Shown piece after piece: positions 56,797-63,837 of a stretch of DNA of 64,000 nt (positions within the stretch are counted from its first letter, which is position 1; each line of letters begins with the position of its first letter). The notes below the pieces were generated by a model. It worked only from the letters and a program-made list of their open reading frames with translations. It made no database searches and was not told the origin of the DNA. Made by a program: the position numbers and the translations under genes. The stretch comes from CAYNEO01 sp964396245 (GTDB lineage Bacteria > Zixibacteria > MSB-5A5 > GN15 > FEB-12), in contig CAYNEO010000008.1 in NCBI GenBank assembly GCA_964396245.1, forward strand, positions 49,792 through 113,791, written 5' to 3'.

Positions 56797-56825
56797 AGGT
56801 ATGGTCCTCAAGAAGAAACTTTGGT

Positions 56826-56854
56826 TTTCAAAAGTCGTTACCGCTCGCTGTCAA
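56826..56854 (-). promoter_or_regulatory. Candidate promoter of the twelve-gene membrane operon
   Basis: On the minus strand TTGACA (56854-56849), 17-bp spacer, TTGAAA (56831-56826). The -35 is perfect, the -10 weak. Predicted start about 23 bp before the TTG at 56796. Confidence 0.4.
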
Positions 56855-57100
56855 CACTAGATGACGGGGCACGGCTAACAAATGTCTAATCCAATATTAA
56901 AGTCTTGACCTCGTGTTGTCCTGCAACCCCTTCCGGAGCCGGCGAACACAATAAGTCGCCAATTTACCCCCACTACCGGAGCAAGTCAAGGAAAAAAGGC
57001 CGACACAAGGGTCCCGATTGGCTCACGCCTCATGCCACACGCATTTGTCGCCTCGGCAGTGAAGTAGAAGTTGCAAGCAACAGAATCTGGAGGCCAAAAT
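56855..57100. other. Divergent intergenic region, no gene seen
   Basis: Together with the adjoining control sites it separates the two operons. It is fairly AT-rich near the left end (TAATATTGG around 56895) and more GC-rich in the middle. I see no open frame with a ribosome-binding site and no tRNA. Confidence 0.5.
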
Positions 57101-57134
57101 CGCTCTTTACAAAGAGCGGGCATTATGTTATAAT
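57101..57134 (+). promoter_or_regulatory. glmL-operon promoter with palindrome over the -35
   Basis: TTTACA (57106-57111), 17-bp spacer, TATAAT (57129-57134): a near-consensus promoter, start near 57141. The -35 sits inside a perfect inverted repeat, CGCTCTTT-AC-AAAGAGCG (57101-57118), the classic geometry of a repressor operator, though it could also be an activator site or a hairpin. Confidence 0.75.
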
Positions 57135-57150
57135 GGCGTTCTACGTTGAG

Positions 57151-57230
57151 CGGCCTGCCAGAGGGCCCCACCGAGCAGATTAACCTATTGATTTACAATA
57201 GGATATGGTTCCGGAACCGACACACAGGAG
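57151..57230 (+). promoter_or_regulatory. Leader of the glmL operon with several inverted repeats
   Basis: The predicted 105-nt leader holds a GGCC-containing repeat (57152-57167), CCTATTG-ATTTA-CAATAGG (57184-57202), and the palindrome GGTTCCGGAACC (57207-57218), followed by AGGAG (57226-57230), 15 bases before the ATG. The distance is long for a ribosome-binding site. No U-tract is seen, so these are not terminators. Confidence 0.4.
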
Positions 57231-57245
57231 TACAGAAAGTTATTC

Positions 57246-59108
57246 ATGGCCAAATTTGATAATCCCGATGACATCAAGGTTATTGTAGCCACTGACTGTG
57301 GCTCCACAACGACCAAAGCCATCCTCATAGAATACCACAACGGTGAGTACCGGTTGATTTCTCGCGGCGAAGCGCCGACTACTGTGGAAGCCCCGTTCGA
57401 AGACGTCACCATGGGTGTGCTGAACGCCGTCGGTGAATTGGAAGAACTCACGGGTCGGAAGTTGCTCGACGAGAAAGGGCGGTTTATCAGCCCGGCCAAG
57501 GACGATGTCGGCACCGACGTGTACGTTTCGACATCATCGGCCGGAGGCGGGCTCCAGATGATGGTGGCTGGCGTGGTTCGTACCATGACGGCTGAATCGG
57601 CCGAGCGGGCGGCGCTGGGCGCCGGCGCAATCGTGATGGACGTGATCGCATCAAACGACAACCGTCTCCCCCACCAGCAGATCGAGCGTATCCGTCAGCT
57701 TCGACCCGACATGATCCTGCTCTCCGGCGGCATCGATGGTGGCACCACGACCCACGTGGTGGAGATTGCCGAGTTGGTTGCCGCGGCTGATCCGAAACCA
57801 CGGCTGGGTTCGGGATACAAGCTGCCGATCATCTACGCCGGCAACAAGGACGCCGCCGAATTGGTCAAAGAGGCGCTTTCGGACAAGGTCGACCTGCGCA
57901 CCGTGCCTAATATCAGACCTGTCCTCGAACGGGAAAATCTCGGGCCGGCCCGCGAAGAGATCCACGAACTGTTCATGGAACACGTGATGGCCCAGGCCCC
58001 CGGTTACAGCAAGCTGATGGGCTGGACTGACGCCCCGATCATGCCGACCCCGGGAGCAGTCGGCCTGATTATCCAGACCATCGCCGATCAGTACGGTATC
58101 GAGGCGGTCGGTGTGGATATCGGCGGTGCGACCACCGACGTCTTCTCCGTTTTCCGGCCCGAGGACAAACCGGTATTCAATAGAACAGTCTCGGCTAACC
58201 TCGGAATGTCCTACTCGATTTCGAACGTCTTTGCAGAAGCGTCGCTGCCCATGGTGATGCGGTGGGTGCCGTTCAAGATGAACGAGCGCGATCTCCGCAA
58301 CCGCGTAAAAAACAAGATGATTCGGCCAACGACCATTCCTCAGTCGCTGGAAGAGTTGATCTTCGAGCAGGCTATCGCCAAAGAGGCGCTTCGACTGGCT
58401 TTTATCCAGCACAAGAGTTTTGCGTCGGTCCTCAAGGGCGTGCAACAGCAGCGGACAATTGCGGACGCATTCGACCAATCGGCATCCGGCGCCACTATCG
58501 TGAACATGATGACACTCGACATGTTGATCGGCTCCGGGGGTGTGCTTTCACACGCGCCTCGCCGCCAGCAGTCGGCCCTCATGATGATCGACTCCTTTAT
58601 GCCGGAAGGTGTTACACGACTTGCGGTTGACTCGATCTTTATGATGCCTCAGCTGGGTGTACTCACCGAAGTACAGGCGAAGGCGGCCACCGAAGTCTTC
58701 GAAAAGGACTGCCTGATTCACCTCGGGACCTGTGTCGCTCCGTCCGGTGTCGCCAAGAAACCGGGAGCGGTGATGAAGTACACGATCGAGCTGCCGGACG
58801 GAACGGTAACCGGGACATTGAATCATCTGGAAATGAAACTCTTCAAACTCGGGTTGGGCGAAGACGGGCTCCCGATCAAGGCCAGGGCGGTCTTTGAACC
58901 GGAGCGCTCCTACGATGTCGGCGGGGGCAAAGGCGACCGGTTTGAAACTGAAGTCCACGGCGGCGTGGTTGGAATCATTCTTGACGGGCGCGGGCGTCCG
59001 TTTGACCTGTCGAGTCTCGACGAAAACGACCGCGTCAAGTATTTGACCGAATGGATCAAAGAATTGGATATTTATCCGGAAGGCCGGGAGGGAGAGACCG
59101 AATCGTGA
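57246..59108 (+). CDS. GlmL/MutL-type ASKHA ATPase
   Basis: 620 residues. Phosphate-1 motif VATDCGSTTTKAILIE (about residues 14-29), an internal GGAxGGTTT-like block as LSGGIDGGTTTHVVE near 159, phosphate-2 motif VGVDIGGATTDVFSVF near 288, and a C-terminal glycine-rich RSYDVGGGKGDRFE. This is the MutL/GlmL family (distinct from DNA mismatch-repair MutL), found beside B12-dependent glutamate mutase GlmS/GlmE in clostridia and thought to be a reactivating or chaperone ATPase. Here no glmS or glmE is in the window, and the protein is longer than the roughly 460 residues of clostridial GlmL. Its operon partners are an exported protein and a KOW-like protein, so its job may be different. Confidence 0.85.
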   Translation: MAKFDNPDDIKVIVATDCGSTTTKAILIEYHNGEYRLISRGEAPTTVEAPFEDVTMGVLNAVGELEELTGRKLLDEKGRFISPAKDDVGTDVYVSTSSAGGGLQMMVAGVVRTMTAESAERAALGAGAIVMDVIASNDNRLPHQQIERIRQLRPDMILLSGGIDGGTTTHVVEIAELVAAADPKPRLGSGYKLPIIYAGNKDAAELVKEALSDKVDLRTVPNIRPVLERENLGPAREEIHELFMEHVMAQAPGYSKLMGWTDAPIMPTPGAVGLIIQTIADQYGIEAVGVDIGGATTDVFSVFRPEDKPVFNRTVSANLGMSYSISNVFAEASLPMVMRWVPFKMNERDLRNRVKNKMIRPTTIPQSLEELIFEQAIAKEALRLAFIQHKSFASVLKGVQQQRTIADAFDQSASGATIVNMMTLDMLIGSGGVLSHAPRRQQSALMMIDSFMPEGVTRLAVDSIFMMPQLGVLTEVQAKAATEVFEKDCLIHLGTCVAPSGVAKKPGAVMKYTIELPDGTVTGTLNHLEMKLFKLGLGEDGLPIKARAVFEPERSYDVGGGKGDRFETEVHGGVVGIILDGRGRPFDLSSLDENDRVKYLTEWIKELDIYPEGREGETES

Positions 59109-59869
59109 GTACGCGACGGACATTCATCCGGTGGGTAATACTCATTTCGGCGGTCCTGATGCTTGCCGGCGCGGCGATCGCGCGTGATTACGTAAGTTCG
59201 CAGGGCCAGTTCTATATCTGGTACCCTGACGATTGGAAGCAGGTCGACTACACGACTGTCGATTATTACCTGTCCACCAACCAGGCTGATGAAGAGGCGT
59301 ACAATTACGACGGTGTGTTCGCGCCGGACACGGCTGCCCCCTTCTACAGCGGCGATTACCTCATCCTTGCTGTCGACACGGCTGGTGAGCTCTCCCCCAG
59401 ACAGATCGACTCCGTTGTCAATGACTACGGCAAGATATTCGGGCAAAAAGTCTCCCGATTGCCCACGTCAGAGTTTTTCACTCAGATGCAGCCAAAGTCG
59501 GCCAATTATGATTCGGACAACAAGCTGCTGGCACTCCTGAACGAAATCCCCGGCGATAGTGGAATGGTGAGGGAAAATCTCTGGGTGCTGAAATTTTACG
59601 GCAAGGGAATAGCATATTTCTACTTTTATTCCCCTGCGTCCCTCTGGCCCCAGAGCGAGACTCTGTTTGAGAAGATTGTTACGTCATTTTCGACTGACAA
59701 TATCGAGGCCAAGATGCCTCGCGAAGATTTGAAACTTGCAGAAATCGAGTCGGACGGCGGCGGCAGCGGCTGGACCTGGTACTGGTCGGCGCTCGTGGTC
59801 GCGGTTGTCATTGTCATCATTATCGTAATTATCGCGGCGACTCGAAAACGCAAACAGATAAACAGATAG
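59105..59869 (+). CDS. Exported single-pass membrane protein of unknown function
   Basis: 254 residues. GTG start overlapping the glmL stop (GTGA), with AGGGAG eight bases upstream. Signal peptide or anchor (WVILISAVLMLAGAAIARD), an extracytoplasmic domain of about 190 residues (FYIWYPDDWKQVDYTT and the helix-strand pattern VVNDYGKIFGQKV resemble PsbP/DUF1795-like folds, a weak guess), then a C-terminal helix (YWSALVVAVVIVIIIVIIAA) and a basic tail, so it is anchored with its body outside. It contains SLWPQSETLFEKIVTSF near the end of the domain, typical of that fold. It is translated with the ATPase gene, which suggests that it works with it, perhaps as an envelope sensor. Confidence 0.8.
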   Translation: MSTRRTFIRWVILISAVLMLAGAAIARDYVSSQGQFYIWYPDDWKQVDYTTVDYYLSTNQADEEAYNYDGVFAPDTAAPFYSGDYLILAVDTAGELSPRQIDSVVNDYGKIFGQKVSRLPTSEFFTQMQPKSANYDSDNKLLALLNEIPGDSGMVRENLWVLKFYGKGIAYFYFYSPASLWPQSETLFEKIVTSFSTDNIEAKMPREDLKLAEIESDGGGSGWTWYWSALVVAVVIVIIIVIIAATRKRKQINR

Positions 59870-59888
59870 TGAGAGAAAGGGACCCCCG

Positions 59889-61013
59889 ATGGCCCATGCG
59901 TATACGCCCGGACTGAAAGTCACTGAAAGCCTCCTGGTCAAGAAGCGGCGAATCCTGCCGCTGAAGGGCGATGTTCTCGTCAAGGTCGGCGACACCATGA
60001 AACCCGACGACGTTGTCGCACGCACCATGCTTCCCGGTAATGTGGTGCCGGTCAATGTCGCCAACAAGCTCGGTGTACCGCCGGACGATCTCGACGGCGT
60101 CATGCTCAAGAAGGTAGGCGATCCCATCAAAGTGGGCGAGATGATTGCGCTGTCGAAGACACTGTGGATATTCAAGAATACGGCCAGCGCGACCATTGAC
60201 GGGACGATTGAGTCCATCTCGCACGTCACCGGACAGGTCCTTCAGCGCGGCGAGCCGACACCGGTCGAAGTAAAAGCGTACATCAGCGGTGAGGTCGTGG
60301 AAGTGATCCCGACCGAAGGCTGCGTCGTCGCAACACAGGCTTCATTCGTCCAGGGGATTTTCGGAATCGGCGGCGAGACCAACGGCGATATTAAGATGGT
60401 CACCCCGGATCCCGAGACGGTATTGAGCGATGATCTCATTACGGACGACATGGCCGGGAAAGTGATTGTCGGCGGTTCCCTGGTTACCGCCTCGGCGCTC
60501 AAGAAGGCGATCGACGTCGGCGTCCGAGGGATAGTTGTCGGTGGATTCGACGACAAGGACCTGCGTGACTTTTTAGGTTACGACATCGGCGTCGCCATCA
60601 CCGGCTCCGAAGATATCAGCGTGACATTGGTGGTCACGGAAGGATTCGGGCAGATCGCCATGGCGCACAAGACGTTTGACCTGCTGAGACGACACGAAGG
60701 TCAGATGGCGTGCATTAACGGGGCCACCCAGATTCGCGCCGGTGTGATCCGGCCGGAGGTCGTTATCCCGCGGACCGATGGCGAGAAAGTAAAAGCGACC
60801 GACGAAGAAGTCGAGATTCCCGGACTGACTATCGGATCGCCAATTCGGGTCATCCGTCACCCTCATTTCGGACGATTGGGCACGGTCACCGAGCTTCCGC
60901 CTCAGCTACAGGTGCTGGAATCGGAATCCAGGGCGCGCGTTCTGGAGGTCGAGTTCGACGACGGCAGCAAGGCGATTGTCCCGCGGGCCAATGTGGAGAT
61001 GATCGAAGACTAG
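59889..61013 (+). CDS. Barrel-sandwich/KOW-like protein linked to GlmL-type ATPase
   Basis: 374 residues, no signal peptide. The N-terminal part (about 1-150) shows the glycine-hinged strand pairs of a barrel-sandwich hybrid fold (VLVKVGDTMKPDDVVA, DPIKVGEMIALSK, SATIDGTIESIS), as in RnfC or biotinyl domains. A middle Rossmann-like part follows (KVIVGGSLVTASALKKAID, GIVVGGFDDKDLRDFL). The last 60 residues have a KOW-like SH3 segment (PIRVIRHPHFGRLGTVTEL, VEFDDGSKAIVPRAN). No Cys cluster or lipoyl-lysine site is clear. Last gene of the operon; a strong terminator follows. I do not know its function. Confidence 0.8.
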   Translation: MAHAYTPGLKVTESLLVKKRRILPLKGDVLVKVGDTMKPDDVVARTMLPGNVVPVNVANKLGVPPDDLDGVMLKKVGDPIKVGEMIALSKTLWIFKNTASATIDGTIESISHVTGQVLQRGEPTPVEVKAYISGEVVEVIPTEGCVVATQASFVQGIFGIGGETNGDIKMVTPDPETVLSDDLITDDMAGKVIVGGSLVTASALKKAIDVGVRGIVVGGFDDKDLRDFLGYDIGVAITGSEDISVTLVVTEGFGQIAMAHKTFDLLRRHEGQMACINGATQIRAGVIRPEVVIPRTDGEKVKATDEEVEIPGLTIGSPIRVIRHPHFGRLGTVTELPPQLQVLESESRARVLEVEFDDGSKAIVPRANVEMIED

Positions 61014-61033
61014 ATTTCTTGCGACAAGGCAAC

Positions 61034-61064
61034 AAAAAACCTCCCGTTTCGGGAGGTTTTTTTT
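61034..61064. terminator. Strong bidirectional terminator
   Basis: AAAAAACCTCCCG-TTT-CGGGAGGTTTTTTTT: a perfect 7-bp GC stem flanked by A and T runs, effective on both strands. It ends the glmL-type operon and the small lipoprotein gene that converges on it. Confidence 0.93.
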
Positions 61065-61082
61065 GCGGTTGTATCAATAAGC

Positions 61083-61313
61083 TTATTCAGTTCCCATTTC
61101 GCCCGGGGCGGTTGAATCCGTGGTCATACCTGTATCCGGCATGGTGGTGTCCATAGTGGTATCCATGGCCGCGGAATCCATACGCGTGCTGTCTGCCATT
61201 TCTTCCGGCGCTCCGGCGGCAGAGCCCTCTTGAGTCTGCTCTTTCTGGCCGCACCCGGCCACTAAAGCCAGCGCAAATAGACCACAAAGCAGCAAGATCA
61301 AAATCTTTTTCAT
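61083..61313 (-). CDS. Small lipoprotein with Met/Thr/Asp-rich tail
   Basis: 76 residues. Start at 61313 follows GGAGGAACGGGT; an in-frame upstream ATG (61352) gives an implausible extension. Lipobox LVAGC, lipidated Cys21. The mature part is a low-complexity stretch of S, A, E, T, D and M (SAAMDTTMDTTMPDTGMTTD), acidic and probably disordered. No family recognised. Roles seen for comparable small lipoproteins range from envelope stress to spacers; here nothing distinguishes them. Confidence 0.75.
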   Translation of the reverse strand: MKKILILLLCGLFALALVAGCGQKEQTQEGSAAGAPEEMADSTRMDSAAMDTTMDTTMPDTGMTTDSTAPGEMGTE

Positions 61314-61352
61314 ACCCGTTCCTCCATTGCTGGTGAGTTTTACATTGATCAA

Positions 61353-61545
61353 CGGCCCTTAAAAACGCGCCACCCAGGAACTAAGTCAAGTTTAATTTCG
61401 CGAAAAAGTCTCCCAAGCAGGCCACATTCTGTTTTTGTTGACCTTTGACCACCGGTCTGATAGCTTTGCCGCTTGGGGAAGTTTTTTCCCCTTTTGAAGT
61501 ATTTATGGATATAAACTTTACACCACGGACAGGCGTAGAAACAGT
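61353..61545. other. Divergent region upstream of tolQ with a hairpin
   Basis: GGGGAA-GTTTT-TTCCCC (61475-61491) forms a 6-bp stem followed by TTTT on the plus strand. Further on TATAAA (61510-61515) is a plausible -10 for tolQ, without a good -35. No gene seen. Confidence 0.4.
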
Positions 61546-62262
61546 ATGTTGAATGTGATAATCCTCTCGATCTTCTCCGGTGCGGTATGGAAAATTCTCG
61601 GACAGACATCCGCTTTTGGCGTTTTCATTTTGCTCATCCTCCTGTTCATGTCAGTGGTCTCCTGGATGATTATTTTCTACAAATGGCGAGAATTCAAATC
61701 GGCTGAGTTGGAAACAAAAAGTTTCCTCCAGCATTTCCGCCGCACGCATCAACTGGCCGAGGCGGCAGGACAGGCTAAGTCCTATCGGATGTCTCCGCTG
61801 GCGCGAATCTTTCTCTCAGGATTCGAAGAAATCAACTCGTTGAAAGACATGAAAAACGAGGCCGGGGGTCTTCAGGAGCGGGTCAAGCCGCTGAGCGAAG
61901 ACGATTTTGATATCGTGGAGATGTCCATGGAGAGGACACTGACGGAAGAGATTAACCGTCTCGAACGAAAAATCGTCTTTCTGGCCAGCACCGGCAGCTC
62001 GGCGCCGTTTCTCGGCCTCCTCGGCACCGTAGTCGGTATCATGAACTCGTTTTGGTCCATCGGCGAGCGAGGCTCGGCGTCCCTGGCAATCGTGGCCCCC
62101 GGCATTGCCGAGGCGCTGCTGGCTACCATTGTCGGTCTCGGAACAGCAATTCCGGCGGTTATCGCATACAACTGGGCCAACAACAAACTGAAAAACATCA
62201 ATGACCGCGGCGCCGGATTTATCCTCGAGTATGTCGCCCGGGCGAGAAAGGAAGCCCGCTGA
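61546..62262 (+). CDS. TolQ/ExbB-family proton channel protein
   Basis: 238 residues with three transmembrane helices: residues about 22-44 (FGVFILLILLFMSVVSWMII), then after a cytoplasmic loop with a MSMERTLTEEINRLERKIV coiled stretch, STGSSAPFLGLLGTVVGIMN and AIVAPGIAEALLATIVGLG. These proteins form the pentamer of the TolQR or ExbBD motor that uses the proton gradient to drive TolA or TonB. Gene order (tolQ-like, tolR-like, TonB/TolA-like, probable tolB) favours the Tol-Pal system. The start ATG lacks an obvious ribosome-binding site; the N-terminus fits the family. Overlaps the next gene by one base. Confidence 0.92.
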   Translation: MLNVIILSIFSGAVWKILGQTSAFGVFILLILLFMSVVSWMIIFYKWREFKSAELETKSFLQHFRRTHQLAEAAGQAKSYRMSPLARIFLSGFEEINSLKDMKNEAGGLQERVKPLSEDDFDIVEMSMERTLTEEINRLERKIVFLASTGSSAPFLGLLGTVVGIMNSFWSIGERGSASLAIVAPGIAEALLATIVGLGTAIPAVIAYNWANNKLKNINDRGAGFILEYVARARKEAR

Positions 62263-62675
62263 TGCGAAGGCACAAGCCCCGGACTTACCGCTCGGTGGCG
62301 GATATCAATATCGCCAATCTCGTGGATGTCGTCCTCGTGCTGCTGATCATATTCATGATCTCCGCGCCGCTGCTTCAGTCCGGCATCGAGGTGGAACTGC
62401 CGAAGACCAAGGCGGCACCGATGCAGGAAGAGGCGCACGGCGTGGTGGTGACAATCGACAACAAGGGTGGCATCTACATAGATGACGTGTGGGCCCGGCT
62501 CGATAATTTCGAATCAGCTCTGAAAGACGAGCTCCGGGCAAAGGGCACAAACCAGGTTTTCCTTCGCGGCGACTCGACGGTGTCCTACGGGACGGTGATT
62601 GCGGTTATCGGCACAATGAAAGAGATGGGTATCGACGCCATCGGGCTGGTCACCTCGCACGTCGAACAGAAATAG
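62262..62675 (+). CDS. TolR/ExbD-family protein
   Basis: 137 residues: a short basic N-terminus, one transmembrane helix (NLVDVVLVLLIIFMISAPLL, with the family's essential aspartate in VDVV), and a periplasmic domain (EVELPKTKAAPMQEE, GIYIDDVWARLDNFE, VFLRGDSTVSYGTVIAVIG, GIDAIGLVT). It pairs with the preceding TolQ/ExbB protein as the proton-motive stator. ATG shares a base with the previous stop (TGATG). The last third is typical of TolR in many diderms. Confidence 0.93.
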   Translation: MRRHKPRTYRSVADINIANLVDVVLVLLIIFMISAPLLQSGIEVELPKTKAAPMQEEAHGVVVTIDNKGGIYIDDVWARLDNFESALKDELRAKGTNQVFLRGDSTVSYGTVIAVIGTMKEMGIDAIGLVTSHVEQK

Positions 62676-62696
62676 CCGCATGGGAACTTAACGATA

Positions 62697-63398
62697 ATGA
62701 AACGGGCGTTTTTCTTTTCTTTCATATTTCACATGGTCATGGTCGGCGCCGCGCTCATCAGCTCTCCCTTTGAACCAAGCAACCGGATCGACTATGGCGA
62801 AGTGATCCGCGTTTCGCTGCCTTCGTTCGACCAGGTGCCGAACGTAGCTCCACCTGAGCCGGTACCGGTCGAAGTACCGGTGGCGATGGCGGGGGAAGAG
62901 CCGGATATTCCCATTGAGTCGCCCAGCACCAAACCGGCCGCCGAAATCGAGAAGCCGAAAGAAAAGCCGAAGCCAAAACCGCCAAAGCAGAACAAGCCGA
63001 CGAACGCCAAGACCGGCGAAAAGACTCAGCAGGGGGCGGAAAAAGGCAATCTGGAAACTTCTATGCAGTCCTCGTCTGGTGTGGGCGTTTCGGGCGCCAC
63101 CGTCGAAGATGAATCGTTCAATTACCCATACTGGTTCACTCAGGCTGTCCAGAAGATCCTTGGCAACTTTAGATGGTCATATTCCTACGATGGCACGCTC
63201 GTGTGTGTCATGCATTTTCAGGTTATTCAATCGGGGCGAGTGATAGAACTGCGCGTCGCACAATCATCTGGAATCAAGCAATATGATGACGCCTGCATCG
63301 CGGCCGTTGAGCGTTCTGCTCCGCTACCTCCTCTTCCCCGAGAATTCGGCAAGGAGATAATCGCGGTTAACGTCCCTATGAGGTGGACACCGAGGTAG
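62697..63398 (+). CDS. TonB/TolA-type energy transducer
   Basis: 233 residues. An N-terminal anchor helix (FFFSFIFHMVMVGAALI), a long Pro/Lys/Glu-rich periplasmic spacer (residues about 45-115, with PVPVEVPVA and KEKPKPKPPK), and a C-terminal TonB/TolA-C domain (about 140-233: NYPYWFTQAVQKILGNF, VCVMHFQVIQSGRVIELRV, DDACIAAVERSAPLPPLP, VNVPMRWTP). Such proteins transmit motor energy to the outer membrane. The position after tolQ- and tolR-like genes suggests TolA, while the fold is TonB-C; the two are structurally alike. Two cysteines in the C-terminal domain (CVMHF, DDACIA) may form a disulfide. Confidence 0.9.
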   Translation: MKRAFFFSFIFHMVMVGAALISSPFEPSNRIDYGEVIRVSLPSFDQVPNVAPPEPVPVEVPVAMAGEEPDIPIESPSTKPAAEIEKPKEKPKPKPPKQNKPTNAKTGEKTQQGAEKGNLETSMQSSSGVGVSGATVEDESFNYPYWFTQAVQKILGNFRWSYSYDGTLVCVMHFQVIQSGRVIELRVAQSSGIKQYDDACIAAVERSAPLPPLPREFGKEIIAVNVPMRWTPR

Positions 63399-63403
63399 AA
63401 CAC

Positions 63404-63832
63404 ATGAATAGAGTTTTTCTTGAATCAGTTTTCGCCTTGATTTTGTCGACCGGCGTTATCGCAAGTTGCGGATCGAACTCAACACCGCCTTCAATCGAAG
63501 ACGCGCCGATGGGAGGTGCCTCCTCAGGAGCCATGGTCGACAATGCTGTGTTCAGATATCCAACCTGGTTCGACCAGGTAGTCAATAAAATTAATGACGA
63601 TTTCAGCCCCTCGCGCGGATACGACGACACCCTGGTGTGCGTGGTGCATTTCCAGGTCCTTCGGTCCGGCCGGATGGAAGACCTTGAAGTACGGGAGTCG
63701 TCGGGACTGAAAGAATACGACGAGACCTGCCTTGCGGCAGTCGAGCGGTCGGCGCCTTTTCCCCCGCTACCGCGAGATTTCCCGGAAGACATTATTGGAA
63801 TTAGCCTTCCTTTGAAATGGACATCGAGGTAA
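63404..63832 (+). CDS. Lipoprotein with a TonB/TolA-type C-terminal domain (chimeric paralogue)
   Basis: 142 residues. The N-terminal signal (MNRVFLESVFALILSTGVIA) ends in a lipobox IASC (lipidated Cys22), and the rest is a second TonB-C-type domain: RYPTWFDQVVNKINDDF, VCVVHFQVLRSGRMEDLEV, DETCLAAVERSAPFPPLP and ISLPLKWTS, clearly homologous to the end of the previous gene (62697-63398). The anchor and proline-rich spacer are missing; the signal peptide instead resembles the next gene. GAGGTAGAACAC precedes the ATG, and an almost identical sequence precedes the next gene. As a lipid-anchored stand-alone domain it may bind the same partner without transmitting force (inference). Confidence 0.85.
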   Translation: MNRVFLESVFALILSTGVIASCGSNSTPPSIEDAPMGGASSGAMVDNAVFRYPTWFDQVVNKINDDFSPSRGYDDTLVCVVHFQVLRSGRMEDLEVRESSGLKEYDETCLAAVERSAPFPPLPRDFPEDIIGISLPLKWTSR

Positions 63833-63837
63833 CATAC

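Noticed and set aside
57246..59108. DNA mismatch-repair MutL
   Set aside because: The name MutL is shared, but the motifs here are ASKHA phosphate loops, not the GHKL ATPase motifs of mismatch-repair MutL.
61475..61495. A terminator of the small lipoprotein gene
   Set aside because: It lies upstream of that gene, not downstream; the strong terminator at 61034-61064 fills that role.
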